Positions 25,710-34,990 are shown, numbered from the stretch's first letter. The stretch is 54,806 nt of DNA from Paludibacter sp. UBA6032 (GCA_002427885.1 DIZI01000022.1:200887-255692), one strand, 5' to 3'. The notes: generated by a model not told the origin, from the sequence alone. Translations and numbers: made by a program.

Positions 25710-25740
25710 TTTGTGTTTTGTACGAAAATGACTAATTTTG
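25710..25740 (+). promoter_or_regulatory. Promoter of the sensor kinase/response regulator pair
   Basis: TTTG (25710-25713), 19 bases, then TAATTTTG (25733-25740) is an exact match to the Bacteroidota housekeeping promoter. Transcription would start near 25747, leaving a leader of only about 9-15 bases before the ATG. Confidence 0.75.
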
Positions 25741-25755
25741 AAACAAAATTCGTCA

Positions 25756-26526
25756 ATGAATATGAGACCGGACATTTTATCTTTGCTACTTCTTATTACT
25801 GTGCTCGTTATGATTGCGGTAATCGGTCTTGCTGTGTACTTTTATTTGAGGTTTCGTGAGTCAGAGAAACTGAAAAAGGAAACTGAAACCCGTTTTCAGG
25901 AGTTGAAGAATCAGCTCAATCCGTTACAACTGGAAGCATTGGAAGCTAAATTAAATCCTCATTTGTTTAAAAATATATTAAACTCCATCCAGTCGCATGC
26001 CTATCAGACCTATTTTGCTATTGATAAACTGGCCAATGTGTTTGACTATATTCTGTACGAAAGTCGTAAGAAATTAGTTACACCCCGGGAGGAAATAGAA
26101 TTTGCCTTAAACCTGATTGAGATTAATAAAATCAAAGTGAGCCCGCTGTTTGATTTGAAGGTGAAAACCAAGGTAAATGATACGGAACCTTTGTATGATC
26201 AGAAGTTGTTAGCTCCCTTAATTTCAATCGATTTGATTGAAAATGCATTCAAGCATGCCGATATTCAAAGTCCGGATGCTTTTATTTCCATTATTCTGGA
26301 ATTTAAGGACAATCATTTCGGGTTAACGGTTGCCAACAAAATTTCGTCGAAACCTCCCATGAAGAAAGAAAATAGCGGAATAGGTATTCAGACACTTGAA
26401 CAACGGTTAAAAATCATTTATCAGGATAACTTTAAACTGGAGACTTTTGTTGAAGATAATGTATTTATTGCCCATTTAAATATCGACCTCTTTGAATATA
26501 AAATTAAAATGTTTGCTGCTCGATGA
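25756..26526 (+). CDS. Sensor histidine kinase, LytS/YehU type
   Basis: From the ATG at 25756, about 256 residues. One N-terminal transmembrane helix (LSLLLLITVLVMIAVIGLAV) is followed by a short coiled coil and a His_kinase (PF06580) domain with the phospho-acceptor His69 in LNPHLFKNILNSIQ. A C-terminal HATPase-like part follows (IDLIENAFKHA, NSGIGIQTLEQRL). It is small and has no periplasmic sensor, so it may sense membrane or cytosolic signals. An in-frame TTG at 25738 is part of the -7 promoter box and cannot be the start. The 3' end overlaps the response-regulator gene by 35 bases. Confidence 0.9.
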   Translation: MNMRPDILSLLLLITVLVMIAVIGLAVYFYLRFRESEKLKKETETRFQELKNQLNPLQLEALEAKLNPHLFKNILNSIQSHAYQTYFAIDKLANVFDYILYESRKKLVTPREEIEFALNLIEINKIKVSPLFDLKVKTKVNDTEPLYDQKLLAPLISIDLIENAFKHADIQSPDAFISIILEFKDNHFGLTVANKISSKPPMKKENSGIGIQTLEQRLKIIYQDNFKLETFVEDNVFIAHLNIDLFEYKIKMFAAR

Positions 26527-27211
26527 TGAATTACCGGGGCTGACCTACCTGAAAATGCTCTGCGAACAAATTCCGGAGTTGGAAGTGGTAAAAGCTTTCA
26601 ACCGCCCCGATGTGTTTTTGTCCGAATCAGCTGGTCTTGATTTCGATCTTTGCATTCTGGATATCGAGATGCCTCATATTAACGGTATTCAAATTGCGGA
26701 AATGCTCAATGGCAAGCTTATTATCTTTACCACTGCCCACAAAGAATATGCTGCCGAAGCATTCGATTTGGATGCCGTGGATTTTGTCCGCAAGCCCATT
26801 GAGTTGGAAAGACTCCAAAAAGCGGTACGAAAAGCCATTAAGCAACTAACCGACACTAGGCACAACAAGAAGTTTATTCACCTGAACACGGATAAAGGAA
26901 AATCGTTGATAGTGTTTGACCAGCTGTGTTTCATTAAATCTTCGGGGATTGATAGCCGGGATAAGGATGTGTTGCTTAAAGACGGGTCGAAAATATGCCT
27001 GAAGAATATTTCTTTCGAAAAACTACAAACCATCCTTCCTCCGAATCAGTTTTGCCGCATCAATAAACAGGAGATAATCGCTATTAACATTGTTCAGCAT
27101 TTTTCTTTCGACCAAATTACTTCTACCGTTCCCGGTGAACAAAATAAACCCCTGATGTTTTATTTAAGTGAAGTGTACCGGAATACTTTTTTGGAAAAGG
27201 TTAAAATCTGA
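26492..27211 (+). CDS. LytTR-family response regulator
   Basis: Residues about 5-120 form a receiver domain with acidic Asp11-Asp12, phospho-acceptor Asp57 (ILDIEMP) and conserved Lys101 (VRKP). Residues about 140-237 form a LytTR DNA-binding domain (FIKSSGIDSRDKDVLL, LKNISFEKLQTILP, FCRINKQEIIAI). It is the cognate regulator of the overlapping histidine kinase. The reading frame has no ATG before the conserved LLLDDE stretch; the only canonical candidate is a TTG, inside the kinase gene. Initiation there, coupled to kinase translation, is my reading. Targets are unknown; the antiporter downstream has its own promoter-like box. Confidence 0.88.
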   Translation: MNIKLKCLLLDDELPGLTYLKMLCEQIPELEVVKAFNRPDVFLSESAGLDFDLCILDIEMPHINGIQIAEMLNGKLIIFTTAHKEYAAEAFDLDAVDFVRKPIELERLQKAVRKAIKQLTDTRHNKKFIHLNTDKGKSLIVFDQLCFIKSSGIDSRDKDVLLKDGSKICLKNISFEKLQTILPPNQFCRINKQEIIAINIVQHFSFDQITSTVPGEQNKPLMFYLSEVYRNTFLEKVKI

Positions 27212-27291
27212 TTCATTACATTTTTTTTCAGACTTGTTACATAATAGTCCCCATTCGGTTCCTAACCAATCACCTTGATATTTTTTAATAA

Positions 27292-27299
27292 TATCTTTG
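27292..27299 (+). promoter_or_regulatory. Predicted -7 element (TATCTTTG) for the antiporter gene
   Basis: TATCTTTG lies 79 bases before the antiporter ATG and matches the commonest Bacteroidota -7 box. No -33 box at the ideal spacing. Confidence 0.5.
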
Positions 27300-27377
27300 T
27301 GCTACAATAAGAATCACTTTTTATGAGTTGGACAGGAAACAGGCAAATTTTTGTTCTACATTAAAACACCAGAATAT

Positions 27378-29657
27378 ATGTTTAAAAAATTTAGAAACGT
27401 GTTTTTTTACGTGCTGATAATCGGTAGTTGTTCCGCATTAATATATTGGATAGCCCGTATGGGTACCAGGCTGGAAGTCACTTCCAAAGCTATTGTATCT
27501 GGAGAGAGCAAACCGTTATGGATTGAATTTACACATTCGTTCCTGCAAAATATGGGGCATTCCCTGCCTATACTGTTGGCGCAAATAATCACTATTATTT
27601 TGGTTTCCCGAATATTCGGGTGGTTTTTCAAAAAGATAGGGCAACCCACCGTTATCGGCGAAATATTAGCTGGCATTGTGTTGGGTCCATCATTGATAGG
27701 AATGTACTTTCCTGGATTTTCGGGATTCCTTTTTCCGGTTGAATCATTGGGCAATCTGCAGTTGCTGAGTCAAATTGGATTGATATTGTTCATGTTTATT
27801 GTGGGGATGGAAATTGACATCAATGTATTGAAAAGCCGGGCTCACGATGCTGTTGTGATAAGTCATGCAAGTATCATCGTTCCTTTTTCACTGGGGATGG
27901 GGCTTGCTTATTTTATTTATCAGTCATTTGCACCTCCCGGTGTGAGTTTTACTTCATTCGGATTGTTTATCGGAATATCCATGAGCATAACGGCTTTTCC
28001 TGTATTGGCGCGCATTGTTCAGGAAAGGGGAATCCATAAGACCCGGCTTGGTACAGTTGTTATGACCTGTGCCGCAGCCGACGATATTACCGGATGGAGC
28101 ATTCTGGCTGCAGTAATTGCCATTGCCAAAGCCGGTTCGTTTGCCAGTTCCTTTTATACTCTTTTGCTGGCCGTATTTTATGTGTTTGTCATGATTAAAA
28201 TTGTCCGCCCTTTTTTAAAGCGAGTCGGCGATTTACATACATCCAGTGCCAATCTGAGTAAATCTATTGTCGCCATATTTCTTGTAACACTGATAATATC
28301 TTCCTGGACCACTGAAATTATTGGCATCCATGCCCTGTTCGGCGCCTTTATGGCCGGAGCCATTATGCCTGTGAACCAGAAATTCAGGAATATCTTTATC
28401 GAAAAAATTGAAGATATAGCCCTGGTGCTTCTGCTACCTTTGTTCTTTGTTTTTACCGGTTTACGAACTCAGATCGGATTGTTGAACGATGCTTATTTAT
28501 GGGAAATTACCGGGTTGATTACCTTGGTTGCCATTACCGGTAAATTTATAGGGAGTGCGCTGGCGGCAAAGTTTGTAAAGCAAAGCTGGAAGGACAGCCT
28601 GACCATTGGCGTTTTAATGAACACCCGCGGATTAATAGAACTGGTGGTTTTAAACATCGGGTACGATTTAGGCATACTTAATCCCACGGTTTTTTCGATG
28701 TTCGTGATCATGGCATTGGTAACAACATTTATCACCGGACCGGCACTGGATTTAATTAACCGTGCGTTCAAATCGAAGGACGAAGATAAAATAAATGATA
28801 TAAGCCTAATCAATAAATTCAGGATACTGGTGTCATTCGGGAATCCTGAGAATGGCAAAGTACTGGTCAGGTTAGCCGATTCATTTATAAAAAAAACAAA
28901 TGGCAATTCGGGCATTACCGCCATGCATTTATTCCCGAGTGCCAAATCGCATCAATACAATTTGGAAACTTATGAGAACGAAAGTTTTGCTCCGATTTTT
29001 GAAGAATCAAAAAACCTCAATCAAAAAATAACCACCCTTTTTAAAGTGACTAACGATATTGAATCGGATATTACAGAGGTGGCCAACAAAGGGGAATATG
29101 ATTTGCTGCTGATTGGCATCGGACAATCTATTTTTGAAGGGAGCTTATTGGGAAAAGTTCTCGGTTTTACAACCCGTATCATCAATCCCGACAGATTGAT
29201 TAATCAGGTAACAGGGCGGGAAAGTATCTTTGAAAATTCACCTTTCGATGAGCGCACACGTTCCATCATTGCAAACAGTAGAGTAACGGTAGGCGTGCTG
29301 ATTAACAAAGGGTATAGCAAAACCGACCGGATTTGTATTCCGGTAATAAGCCCAAACGATCAGTTTTTGATTGAATTTGCTCAGAAGCTGATCAATTTCT
29401 CGGAATCGCAGATTACGTTTATTGATTTCAACAGTCACATTCATAAAAATTCCGAACTGAAGGAATCGATTCGGGCCATCGAACAAATTGCGCCCAATCA
29501 CGTAAGTTTGGTGAACGAAGGAAAAATAAGTCCCGACTTTCTGAAAGAACAAGACCTGATGCTTATCAGCGTGGAGAGTTGGAAATACCTTATCGAATCC
29601 AAAAACAATTGGCTGACAACTATTCCGTCGACACTGATTATCGCGGAAAAAAAATGA
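27378..29657 (+). CDS. Cation:proton antiporter, CPA2 family
   Basis: From the ATG at 27378 (MFKKFRNVFF), about 759 residues. After one leading helix comes the Na_H_Exchanger domain (about residues 50-430) with about 12 membrane helices. It includes GQPTVIGEILAGIVLGPSLIG, the discontinuous-helix region CAAADDITGWSILAA with the ion-binding Asp pair, and a second such stretch NTRGLIELVVLNIGY. The C-terminal 300 residues are soluble, with UspA-like halves, and no TrkA-N domain. CPA2 members exchange Na+ or K+ for H+; the ion cannot be told. A strong terminator follows. Confidence 0.92.
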   Translation: MFKKFRNVFFYVLIIGSCSALIYWIARMGTRLEVTSKAIVSGESKPLWIEFTHSFLQNMGHSLPILLAQIITIILVSRIFGWFFKKIGQPTVIGEILAGIVLGPSLIGMYFPGFSGFLFPVESLGNLQLLSQIGLILFMFIVGMEIDINVLKSRAHDAVVISHASIIVPFSLGMGLAYFIYQSFAPPGVSFTSFGLFIGISMSITAFPVLARIVQERGIHKTRLGTVVMTCAAADDITGWSILAAVIAIAKAGSFASSFYTLLLAVFYVFVMIKIVRPFLKRVGDLHTSSANLSKSIVAIFLVTLIISSWTTEIIGIHALFGAFMAGAIMPVNQKFRNIFIEKIEDIALVLLLPLFFVFTGLRTQIGLLNDAYLWEITGLITLVAITGKFIGSALAAKFVKQSWKDSLTIGVLMNTRGLIELVVLNIGYDLGILNPTVFSMFVIMALVTTFITGPALDLINRAFKSKDEDKINDISLINKFRILVSFGNPENGKVLVRLADSFIKKTNGNSGITAMHLFPSAKSHQYNLETYENESFAPIFEESKNLNQKITTLFKVTNDIESDITEVANKGEYDLLLIGIGQSIFEGSLLGKVLGFTTRIINPDRLINQVTGRESIFENSPFDERTRSIIANSRVTVGVLINKGYSKTDRICIPVISPNDQFLIEFAQKLINFSESQITFIDFNSHIHKNSELKESIRAIEQIAPNHVSLVNEGKISPDFLKEQDLMLISVESWKYLIESKNNWLTTIPSTLIIAEKK

Positions 29658-29706
29658 CCGAACCATAGCGGAAGCTGTGAGGGTTATACGTCAATCAGTC
29701 AGAAAA

Positions 29707-29738
29707 AAACGGTCGAAACCCTTAGGTTCCGACCGTTT
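29707..29738. terminator. Terminator after the antiporter gene
   Basis: The stem AAACGGTC-GA-AACC / GGTT-CC-GACCGTTT around CTTA forms a long hairpin 50 bases after the stop codon. A-rich on its left side; the right side has only a short T run, so it may work better for minus-strand transcripts. Confidence 0.7.
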
Positions 29739-29822
29739 CCAGTCAAGTATAGTGAGTGAACATTATAGGGACAATTTTATGCGGGATTCGTAATCGGTTG
29801 TTGATATTTTAATCTGTCATCA

Positions 29823-29983
29823 ATGGCCAATAAATTACAAAACAAACATCGTATTCCTAAAACACGTTGGCAGGAACGGTTTCATGATCACGTTATTCGG
29901 GACTATAAGAATGCCGGCGCATTGCCGCATATATTGATTCGAATATAGAAAATTGGAAGGAAAATCGATATTATAAACAATAA
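29823..29983 (+). pseudogene. Remnant of a REP-associated (IS200/RAYT-like) transposase, C-terminal part
   Basis: The translation from 29823 reads RWQERFHDHVIRDYKN, the WQxRFHDHIIR motif of Transposase_17/RAYT proteins near their C-terminus. After a stop in this frame, the next frame reads SNIENWKENRYYKQ and a stop at 29981-29983, matching the usual YI..NPxNWxxDxxY ending. So the piece is frameshifted and the N-terminal two thirds, with the HUH motif, is missing or unrecognisable. RAYT enzymes spread REP-type palindromes; diverged REP-like elements occur elsewhere in the window. It lies in the 476-base gap between the antiporter and carAB. Confidence 0.65.
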
Positions 29984-30062
29984 TATCTTGTTTTTTATTG
30001 ACAGTATTTTTATTGTCGTCTTGTGCTGCCAGTAAGACTATTGTCAGATATTGCCAATAAAA

Positions 30063-30097
30063 AAAACAGCGAGTCAAATGAATTGATCCGCTGTTTT
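30063..30097 (-). terminator. Rho-independent terminator after the fused carAB gene
   Basis: The stem AAAACAGCG / CGCTGTTTT with an inner GTCAA/TTGAT pairing, followed by TTTT on the minus strand. It lies 37 bases beyond the stop. Confidence 0.8.
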
Positions 30098-30133
30098 AAT
30101 TGTGAATTATGAATTACAAATTATGAATTAAAC

Positions 30134-33100
30134 TTAGTATTCGTCCCAGCTCTTAATTTTTATGTCTTCGAAACTCATGGTACAGAAGGCGGTGATAAAG
30201 GCGGAAGCCAGACGGGCATTGGTCAGCAACGGGATGTTGAAGTCAATGGCACCACGGCGAATGATATAATCGTTAGCCAATTCCCGTTTAGTCGTGTTTT
30301 TCGGAATGTTGATAACCAAATCGAATTCCTTGTTGGAAATCATATTCTTTACATTCAAATCGCCATCTTCATCCGGCCAGTTTACAATGGTTGCATGTAC
30401 CCCGTTTTCCTTTAAGAATTTTTGCGTTCCACGGGTTGCAAATAGTTCGTATCCTTTCTTTTGCAGTAACAGACAAGCATCCGACAGTTCCACTTTCGAT
30501 TTTGCTTCTCCCGAAGAAATCAGGATGCGTTTCTTTGGAATGCGGAACCCAACCGAAAGCAATGATTTCAAAATTGCTTCGGAGAAATCATCTCCGATAC
30601 AACCTACTTCACCGGTTGACGCCATATCCACTCCCAAAACCGGATCGGCTTGTTGCAGACGTGCAAAAGAGAACTGCGAAGCTTTGATACCCACGTAATC
30701 GAGATCAAAAGCCGATTTCTCCGGTTTTTCCACTTCCAGTCCAAGCATAACTTTCGTTGCCAGTTCAATAAAATTCAGTTTCAATACTTTCGATACAAAC
30801 GGGAAACTACGTGAAGAACGCAGGTTACATTCAATCACCTTGATATAATTATCACGGGCCAAAAACTGGATATTGAACGGACCGGAGATATTCAACGATC
30901 GGGCAATTTCACTGGCTATCTTTTTTATTCGACGAATCGTTTCCACATAAATTTTTTGCGGAGGAAATTGTGTAGTGGCATCACCCGAGTGAACCCCGGC
31001 AAATTCCACATGCTCCGAAATGGCATACACCAGAATTTCGCCTTTTCTGGCAACCGCATCAATTTCTATTTCCTTGCAACGCTCGATAAATTCAGAAATA
31101 ACCACCGGATGCTTTTTCGACACATCGGTAGCCAGTTTCAGGAAATTCTCCAATTGCGAAGCATCGTAACAAACATTCATGGCGGCTCCCGAAAGAACAT
31201 AAGACGGACGAACCAGCACAGGATAACCGATTCCTTCCACAAATTCATTTACATCTTCGAAAGTTGTCAGTTCCTTCCAGCGTGGCTGATCTATTTTCAG
31301 CCTGTCGAGCATCGACGAGAATTTATGCCGGTCTTCGGCGCGGTCGATATCTTCGGCTTGTGTCCCAAGAATGGTGACATTTGCTCCCGCCAGTTTCAAG
31401 GCAAGGTTATTCGGAATTTGTCCTCCGGTGGAAACAATCGTTCCCATAGGATTTTCCAAATCGATAATATCCATAACCCGTTCAAAGCTCAATTCGTCGA
31501 AGTACAGCCGGTCGCACATATCGTAGTCGGTCGAAACCGTTTCGGGATTGTAATTAATCATTACCGAGCGGAAACCTTCCTTTCGAATGGTCATTAAGGC
31601 ATTTACACCGCACCAGTCGAACTCTACGGACGAACCGATACGGTAAGCTCCCGAACCCAGTACCACCACCGAACGGTGATCACCGAGGTATTTTACATCG
31701 CCGGCAGTTCCACCATAGGTCAGGTACAAATAGTTGGTTTGAGCCGGATATTCAGCCGCCAGCGTGTCTATTTGTTTCACGACTGGAATAATCCCGAGGG
31801 ATTTTCGATGAATTCGGGTCAGTTTTATTTTCTCGTCAATTTCGTCGCTACTGCATTTGGTAACCAAACGCGTAATCTGGAAATCAGAGAATCCCATTTC
31901 TTTGGCACGACGAAGAACTTCTGTTGGCAATTCGGTTAACGAATTAAACGCTTCAAGCTCATGTTCTTTTTCTACAATTGCCTTCAATTTATACAAGAAC
32001 CAACGGTCTATTTTAGTCAGTTCATGTAACTTATCTACGCTGTAACCACTGTGTAAAGCTTGCGCCAGATAGAAAACCCGTTTATCCGTTGGTTTGGAAA
32101 GTGCCGTATCCACATCGTCGGCATAAAAATCCTTATTGGCCACAAAACCGTGCATACCCAATCCAATCATACGCAGTCCTTTCTGGAATGCCTCTTCAAA
32201 ATTCCGACCGATTGACATGATCTCTCCCACCGATTTCATGCTCGAGCCTAACTGGCGTGAAACGCCCTGGAATTTACCCAAATCCCAACGTGGAATTTTA
32301 CACACAATGTAATCCAGTGCAGGTTCGAAGAAGGCGGAAGTCACTTTCGTAACCGAATTTTTAAGTTCAGGCAAACCATAACCCAGTCCTAATTTGGCAG
32401 CTACAAAAGCGAGCGGATAACCGGTTGCTTTGGATGCCAGTGCCGAAGAACGGCTCAATCGCGCGTTTACTTCAATCACTCTGTAATCTTCCGAAACCGT
32501 ATCGAATGCATATTGAACGTTACATTCACCGACGATTCCAATATGTCGGATAATGCGGATGGCCAGTTCACGGAGTTTGTGATATTCACTGTTAGTCAGC
32601 GTTTGTGAAGGTGCAACCACAATACTTTCGCCGGTGTGAATTCCGAGCGGATCGAAGTTTTCCATATTACAAACCGTGATACAGTTATCGTATTTGTCAC
32701 GAACTACTTCGTATTCAATTTCTTTCCAGCCTTTCAATGATTTTTCGACTAAAACCTGCGTTGAATAGGCAAATGCTTTATCAACCAATTCAATTAATTC
32801 CGTATCATTATCGCAAAAACCACTACCCATTCCACCCAGCGCATAAGCTGCACGAACAATAACCGGGTAGCCCAGTTCATTGGCTGCACGAATGGCATCT
32901 TTAAGGTTGGTAACAGCTTCACTCCTGATATATTTTACATCGATCTCATGAAGTTTCTGGTTGAAAATTTCGCGGTCCTCTGTGTCTATAATCGATTGTA
33001 CTGGCGTTCCAAGAACCTTGATATTATATTTTTCGAAAATCTTATTCCTAAAAAGAGCCACACCGCAATTCAATGCAGTTTGTCCGCCGAACGAAAGGAA

Positions 33101-34504
33101 AACACCATCAGGACGTTCCTTTTCAATAACCCGTTCAACAAAATCGGGAGTAACAGGCAGAAAATAAACCTTGTCTGCAATGCCTTCGGAGGTTTGCACG
33201 GTAGCAATGTTCGGATTGATCAGAACCGTTTCAATTCCTTCTTCTTTTAACGCTTTCAACGCCTGAGAACCGGAATAGTCGAACTCACCGGCTTCACCAA
33301 TTTTCAAGGCGCCCGAACCAAGAACCAGGACTTTTTTAATCTCGCCCTTTTCGGCACCTTTGTATTCGTGTTTGGTTACCAGTCTCGATTCAAGTTCATC
33401 TTCAATCATTTGGGTGATTGGTTTTGAAAAGTCTTTTATCGTATTGATAAATACATCAAAAAGAAATTCAGTATCGGTTGGTCCCGAAGAAGCTTCGGGG
33501 TGAAATTGTGCCGAAAACCAGGGTTTTGTTTTGTGACGAATACCTTCATTGGTATTATCATTCATGTTCACGAATAAAGGTTCCCAATCAACTCCGATTG
33601 TTTTATTGTCAACGGCAAAACCGTGATTTTGTGAAGTAATAAACGCACGGTTCGTTCCGGCCAGTTGTACCGGTTGGTTATGACTGCGGTGACCGTATTT
33701 CAGTTTGTAGGTTTTAGCTCCGCCTGCCACTGCGAGTAACTGGTTACCCATACAAATACCGAAAATCGGTTTTTCGCTTTGCATGGCTGTTTGAATATTC
33801 CGAACAGTATCATTTGCATATTCAGGGTCACCCGGGCCATTTGAAATAAAAAGTCCATCGTATTCGATATGATTAAAATCATAATCCCAGGGCACACGAA
33901 TGACTGTTGTATCACGTTTAAGTAAACAACGGATAATATTATGTTTTACCCCACAATCGACCAGAAGAATTTTATTTTTTCCGTTTCCGTAAGTAATAAC
34001 TTCTTTGCAGCTAACTTTGGCAACCTGGTTTTCATCATCGGGATTAATAAAATCAATATCATCACCATCGGGGAAAACGAATTTTCCTCTCATCGTCCCT
34101 TTTTCACGAACCAGCTTTGTTAACTCACGCGTGTCAACTCCAAATATTCCGGGCACTTCGTTTTCTATCAACCATTCGCTCAGGCTTTTTCCGGCATTCC
34201 AATGACTGTATTCAAAAGAAAAATCGGAAATAATCAGGCCGGTAGCTTGAATTTTTTCCGATTCATAATAAGTTGAAAGTCCGTTTTGGATGATGTCATT
34301 CGGAACACCGTAATTTCCAACCAGGGGGAACGTTATCGCTAACAATTGACCGGCGTAGGAAGGGTCGGTCAAACTTTCGGGATAACCCACCATGGCTGTA
34401 TTAAAAACAACTTCGCCGGCTACAGGCTTTTCGTAACCGAAGGATTTCCCTTTAAAAACGGTTCCATCTTCCAAAACTAAGTGGAGAGGTTTGTACTCTT
34501 GCAT
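30134..34504 (-). CDS. carAB: Fused carbamoyl-phosphate synthase (CarA glutaminase + CarB synthetase)
   Basis: One 1,456-residue chain carries both subunits. Residues about 1-365 are CarA: the N-terminal CPSase_sm_chain and a class I glutaminase with the triad Cys251 (GICMG), His335 and Glu337 (FHPEASS). A linker of about 25 residues leads into CarB from about residue 390. CarB holds two ATP-grasp halves (beginning VLVLGSGALKIGEAGEFDYSG and VVVLGSGAYRIGSSVEFDWCG) and a C-terminal MGS-like regulatory domain ending KSWDEY. It makes carbamoyl phosphate from glutamine, bicarbonate and ATP for pyrimidines and arginine. I start at MQEYKPLHL; the upstream ATG lies at the predicted transcription start. 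The arrangement resembles eukaryotic CAD/CPS1; bacterial enzymes are mostly two polypeptides. Confidence 0.95.
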   Translation of the reverse strand: MQEYKPLHLVLEDGTVFKGKSFGYEKPVAGEVVFNTAMVGYPESLTDPSYAGQLLAITFPLVGNYGVPNDIIQNGLSTYYESEKIQATGLIISDFSFEYSHWNAGKSLSEWLIENEVPGIFGVDTRELTKLVREKGTMRGKFVFPDGDDIDFINPDDENQVAKVSCKEVITYGNGKNKILLVDCGVKHNIIRCLLKRDTTVIRVPWDYDFNHIEYDGLFISNGPGDPEYANDTVRNIQTAMQSEKPIFGICMGNQLLAVAGGAKTYKLKYGHRSHNQPVQLAGTNRAFITSQNHGFAVDNKTIGVDWEPLFVNMNDNTNEGIRHKTKPWFSAQFHPEASSGPTDTEFLFDVFINTIKDFSKPITQMIEDELESRLVTKHEYKGAEKGEIKKVLVLGSGALKIGEAGEFDYSGSQALKALKEEGIETVLINPNIATVQTSEGIADKVYFLPVTPDFVERVIEKERPDGVFLSFGGQTALNCGVALFRNKIFEKYNIKVLGTPVQSIIDTEDREIFNQKLHEIDVKYIRSEAVTNLKDAIRAANELGYPVIVRAAYALGGMGSGFCDNDTELIELVDKAFAYSTQVLVEKSLKGWKEIEYEVVRDKYDNCITVCNMENFDPLGIHTGESIVVAPSQTLTNSEYHKLRELAIRIIRHIGIVGECNVQYAFDTVSEDYRVIEVNARLSRSSALASKATGYPLAFVAAKLGLGYGLPELKNSVTKVTSAFFEPALDYIVCKIPRWDLGKFQGVSRQLGSSMKSVGEIMSIGRNFEEAFQKGLRMIGLGMHGFVANKDFYADDVDTALSKPTDKRVFYLAQALHSGYSVDKLHELTKIDRWFLYKLKAIVEKEHELEAFNSLTELPTEVLRRAKEMGFSDFQITRLVTKCSSDEIDEKIKLTRIHRKSLGIIPVVKQIDTLAAEYPAQTNYLYLTYGGTAGDVKYLGDHRSVVVLGSGAYRIGSSVEFDWCGVNALMTIRKEGFRSVMINYNPETVSTDYDMCDRLYFDELSFERVMDIIDLENPMGTIVSTGGQIPNNLALKLAGANVTILGTQAEDIDRAEDRHKFSSMLDRLKIDQPRWKELTTFEDVNEFVEGIGYPVLVRPSYVLSGAAMNVCYDASQLENFLKLATDVSKKHPVVISEFIERCKEIEIDAVARKGEILVYAISEHVEFAGVHSGDATTQFPPQKIYVETIRRIKKIASEIARSLNISGPFNIQFLARDNYIKVIECNLRSSRSFPFVSKVLKLNFIELATKVMLGLEVEKPEKSAFDLDYVGIKASQFSFARLQQADPVLGVDMASTGEVGCIGDDFSEAILKSLLSVGFRIPKKRILISSGEAKSKVELSDACLLLQKKGYELFATRGTQKFLKENGVHATIVNWPDEDGDLNVKNMISNKEFDLVINIPKNTTKRELANDYIIRRGAIDFNIPLLTNARLASAFITAFCTMSFEDIKIKSWDEY

Positions 34505-34556
34505 ATTTCTTTTTTTGATTGAATTGTCAGATCTGACTCGATTGTCCAAATTTGTA

Positions 34557-34587
34557 CAAAAGTACTGCTTTTTCTGATTTCCTGCAA
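34557..34587 (-). promoter_or_regulatory. Predicted promoter of carAB
   Basis: On the minus strand TTG (34585-34587), 20 bases, then TACTTTTG (34557-34564). Transcription would begin near 34550, about 45 bases before the chosen ATG. Confidence 0.55.
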
Positions 34588-34820
34588 CCTAAAATTTGTA
34601 AATTCTTTTTTAATTAATCGTTTTAATCTCACGACCTATCAATATGTCAGTAAATACATTGAAAGAGAATAAATATTCGGATTATATAATTATTTAAAGC
34701 AATCCGGCTTTCAATTGATTTCAGGCAAAAATTAGCAGGTCTTGCGATCTGTTTACTAATAACCAGCCACCAAGCCGCATTTACGGATTCGGAAGCATAG
34801 GTAATAAAGTAGTAAAAAAG
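34565..34820. other. Intergenic stretch between carAB and tRNA-Thr
   Basis: About 255 bases with no gene I can support. A 63-codon open frame on the minus strand (34647-34838) has no recognisable protein features and runs into the terminator stem, so I do not call it. Confidence 0.5.
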
Positions 34821-34821
34821 A

Positions 34822-34857
34822 AAACGGCTGAATTTCAATGAAGAAATTCAGCCGTTT
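34822..34857 (-). terminator. Terminator downstream of tRNA-Thr
   Basis: The perfect 15-bp stem AAACGGCTGAATTTC / GAAATTCAGCCGTTT with a 6-base loop, followed on the minus strand by TTCTTTTTT. It lies 11 bases beyond the tRNA 3' end. Confidence 0.87.
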
Positions 34858-34867
34858 ATAAATCATA

Positions 34868-34943
34868 TGGAGCCTCTCATGGGACTCGAACCCGCGACCT
34901 ATTCATTACGAATGAATTGCTCTACCAACTGAGCTAAAGAGGC
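34868..34943 (-). tRNA. tRNA-Thr (anticodon CGU)
   Basis: A 76-base tRNA with the CCA end encoded. The acceptor stem GCCTCTT pairs with GAGAGGC (one T-G wobble). The D-arm starts AGCTCAGTTGGTAGAGC; the anticodon stem ATTCA/TGAAT holds the loop TTCGTAA with anticodon CGT. The T-arm contains GGTTCGAGTCC. All arms fold, so it should be functional, reading ACG. Confidence 0.95.
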
Positions 34944-34982
34944 GTTTTCAAACAACAGTTAACTGTTATCGGAAACAGAGTG

Positions 34983-34990
34983 CAAATATA
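34983..34990 (-). promoter_or_regulatory. Predicted -7 element (TATATTTG) for tRNA-Thr
   Basis: TATATTTG on the minus strand, 40 bases upstream of the mature tRNA 5' end, fits TAnnTTTG. No -33 box at ideal spacing. Confidence 0.5.

Noticed and set aside
29835..30077. An 80-codon minus-strand frame near the RAYT remnant
   Set aside because: It is antisense to the transposase fragment and runs through the carAB terminator; its composition does not look like a protein.
30956..31597. A 213-codon open frame antisense to the CarB part of carAB
   Set aside because: It is the mirror of a highly conserved coding sequence, shows no domain of its own, and several similar antisense frames occur along the same gene because of its codon bias.
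34647..34838. A 63-codon minus-strand frame between carAB and tRNA-Thr
   Set aside because: No ribosome-binding site, no family, and it overlaps the stem of the tRNA terminator.
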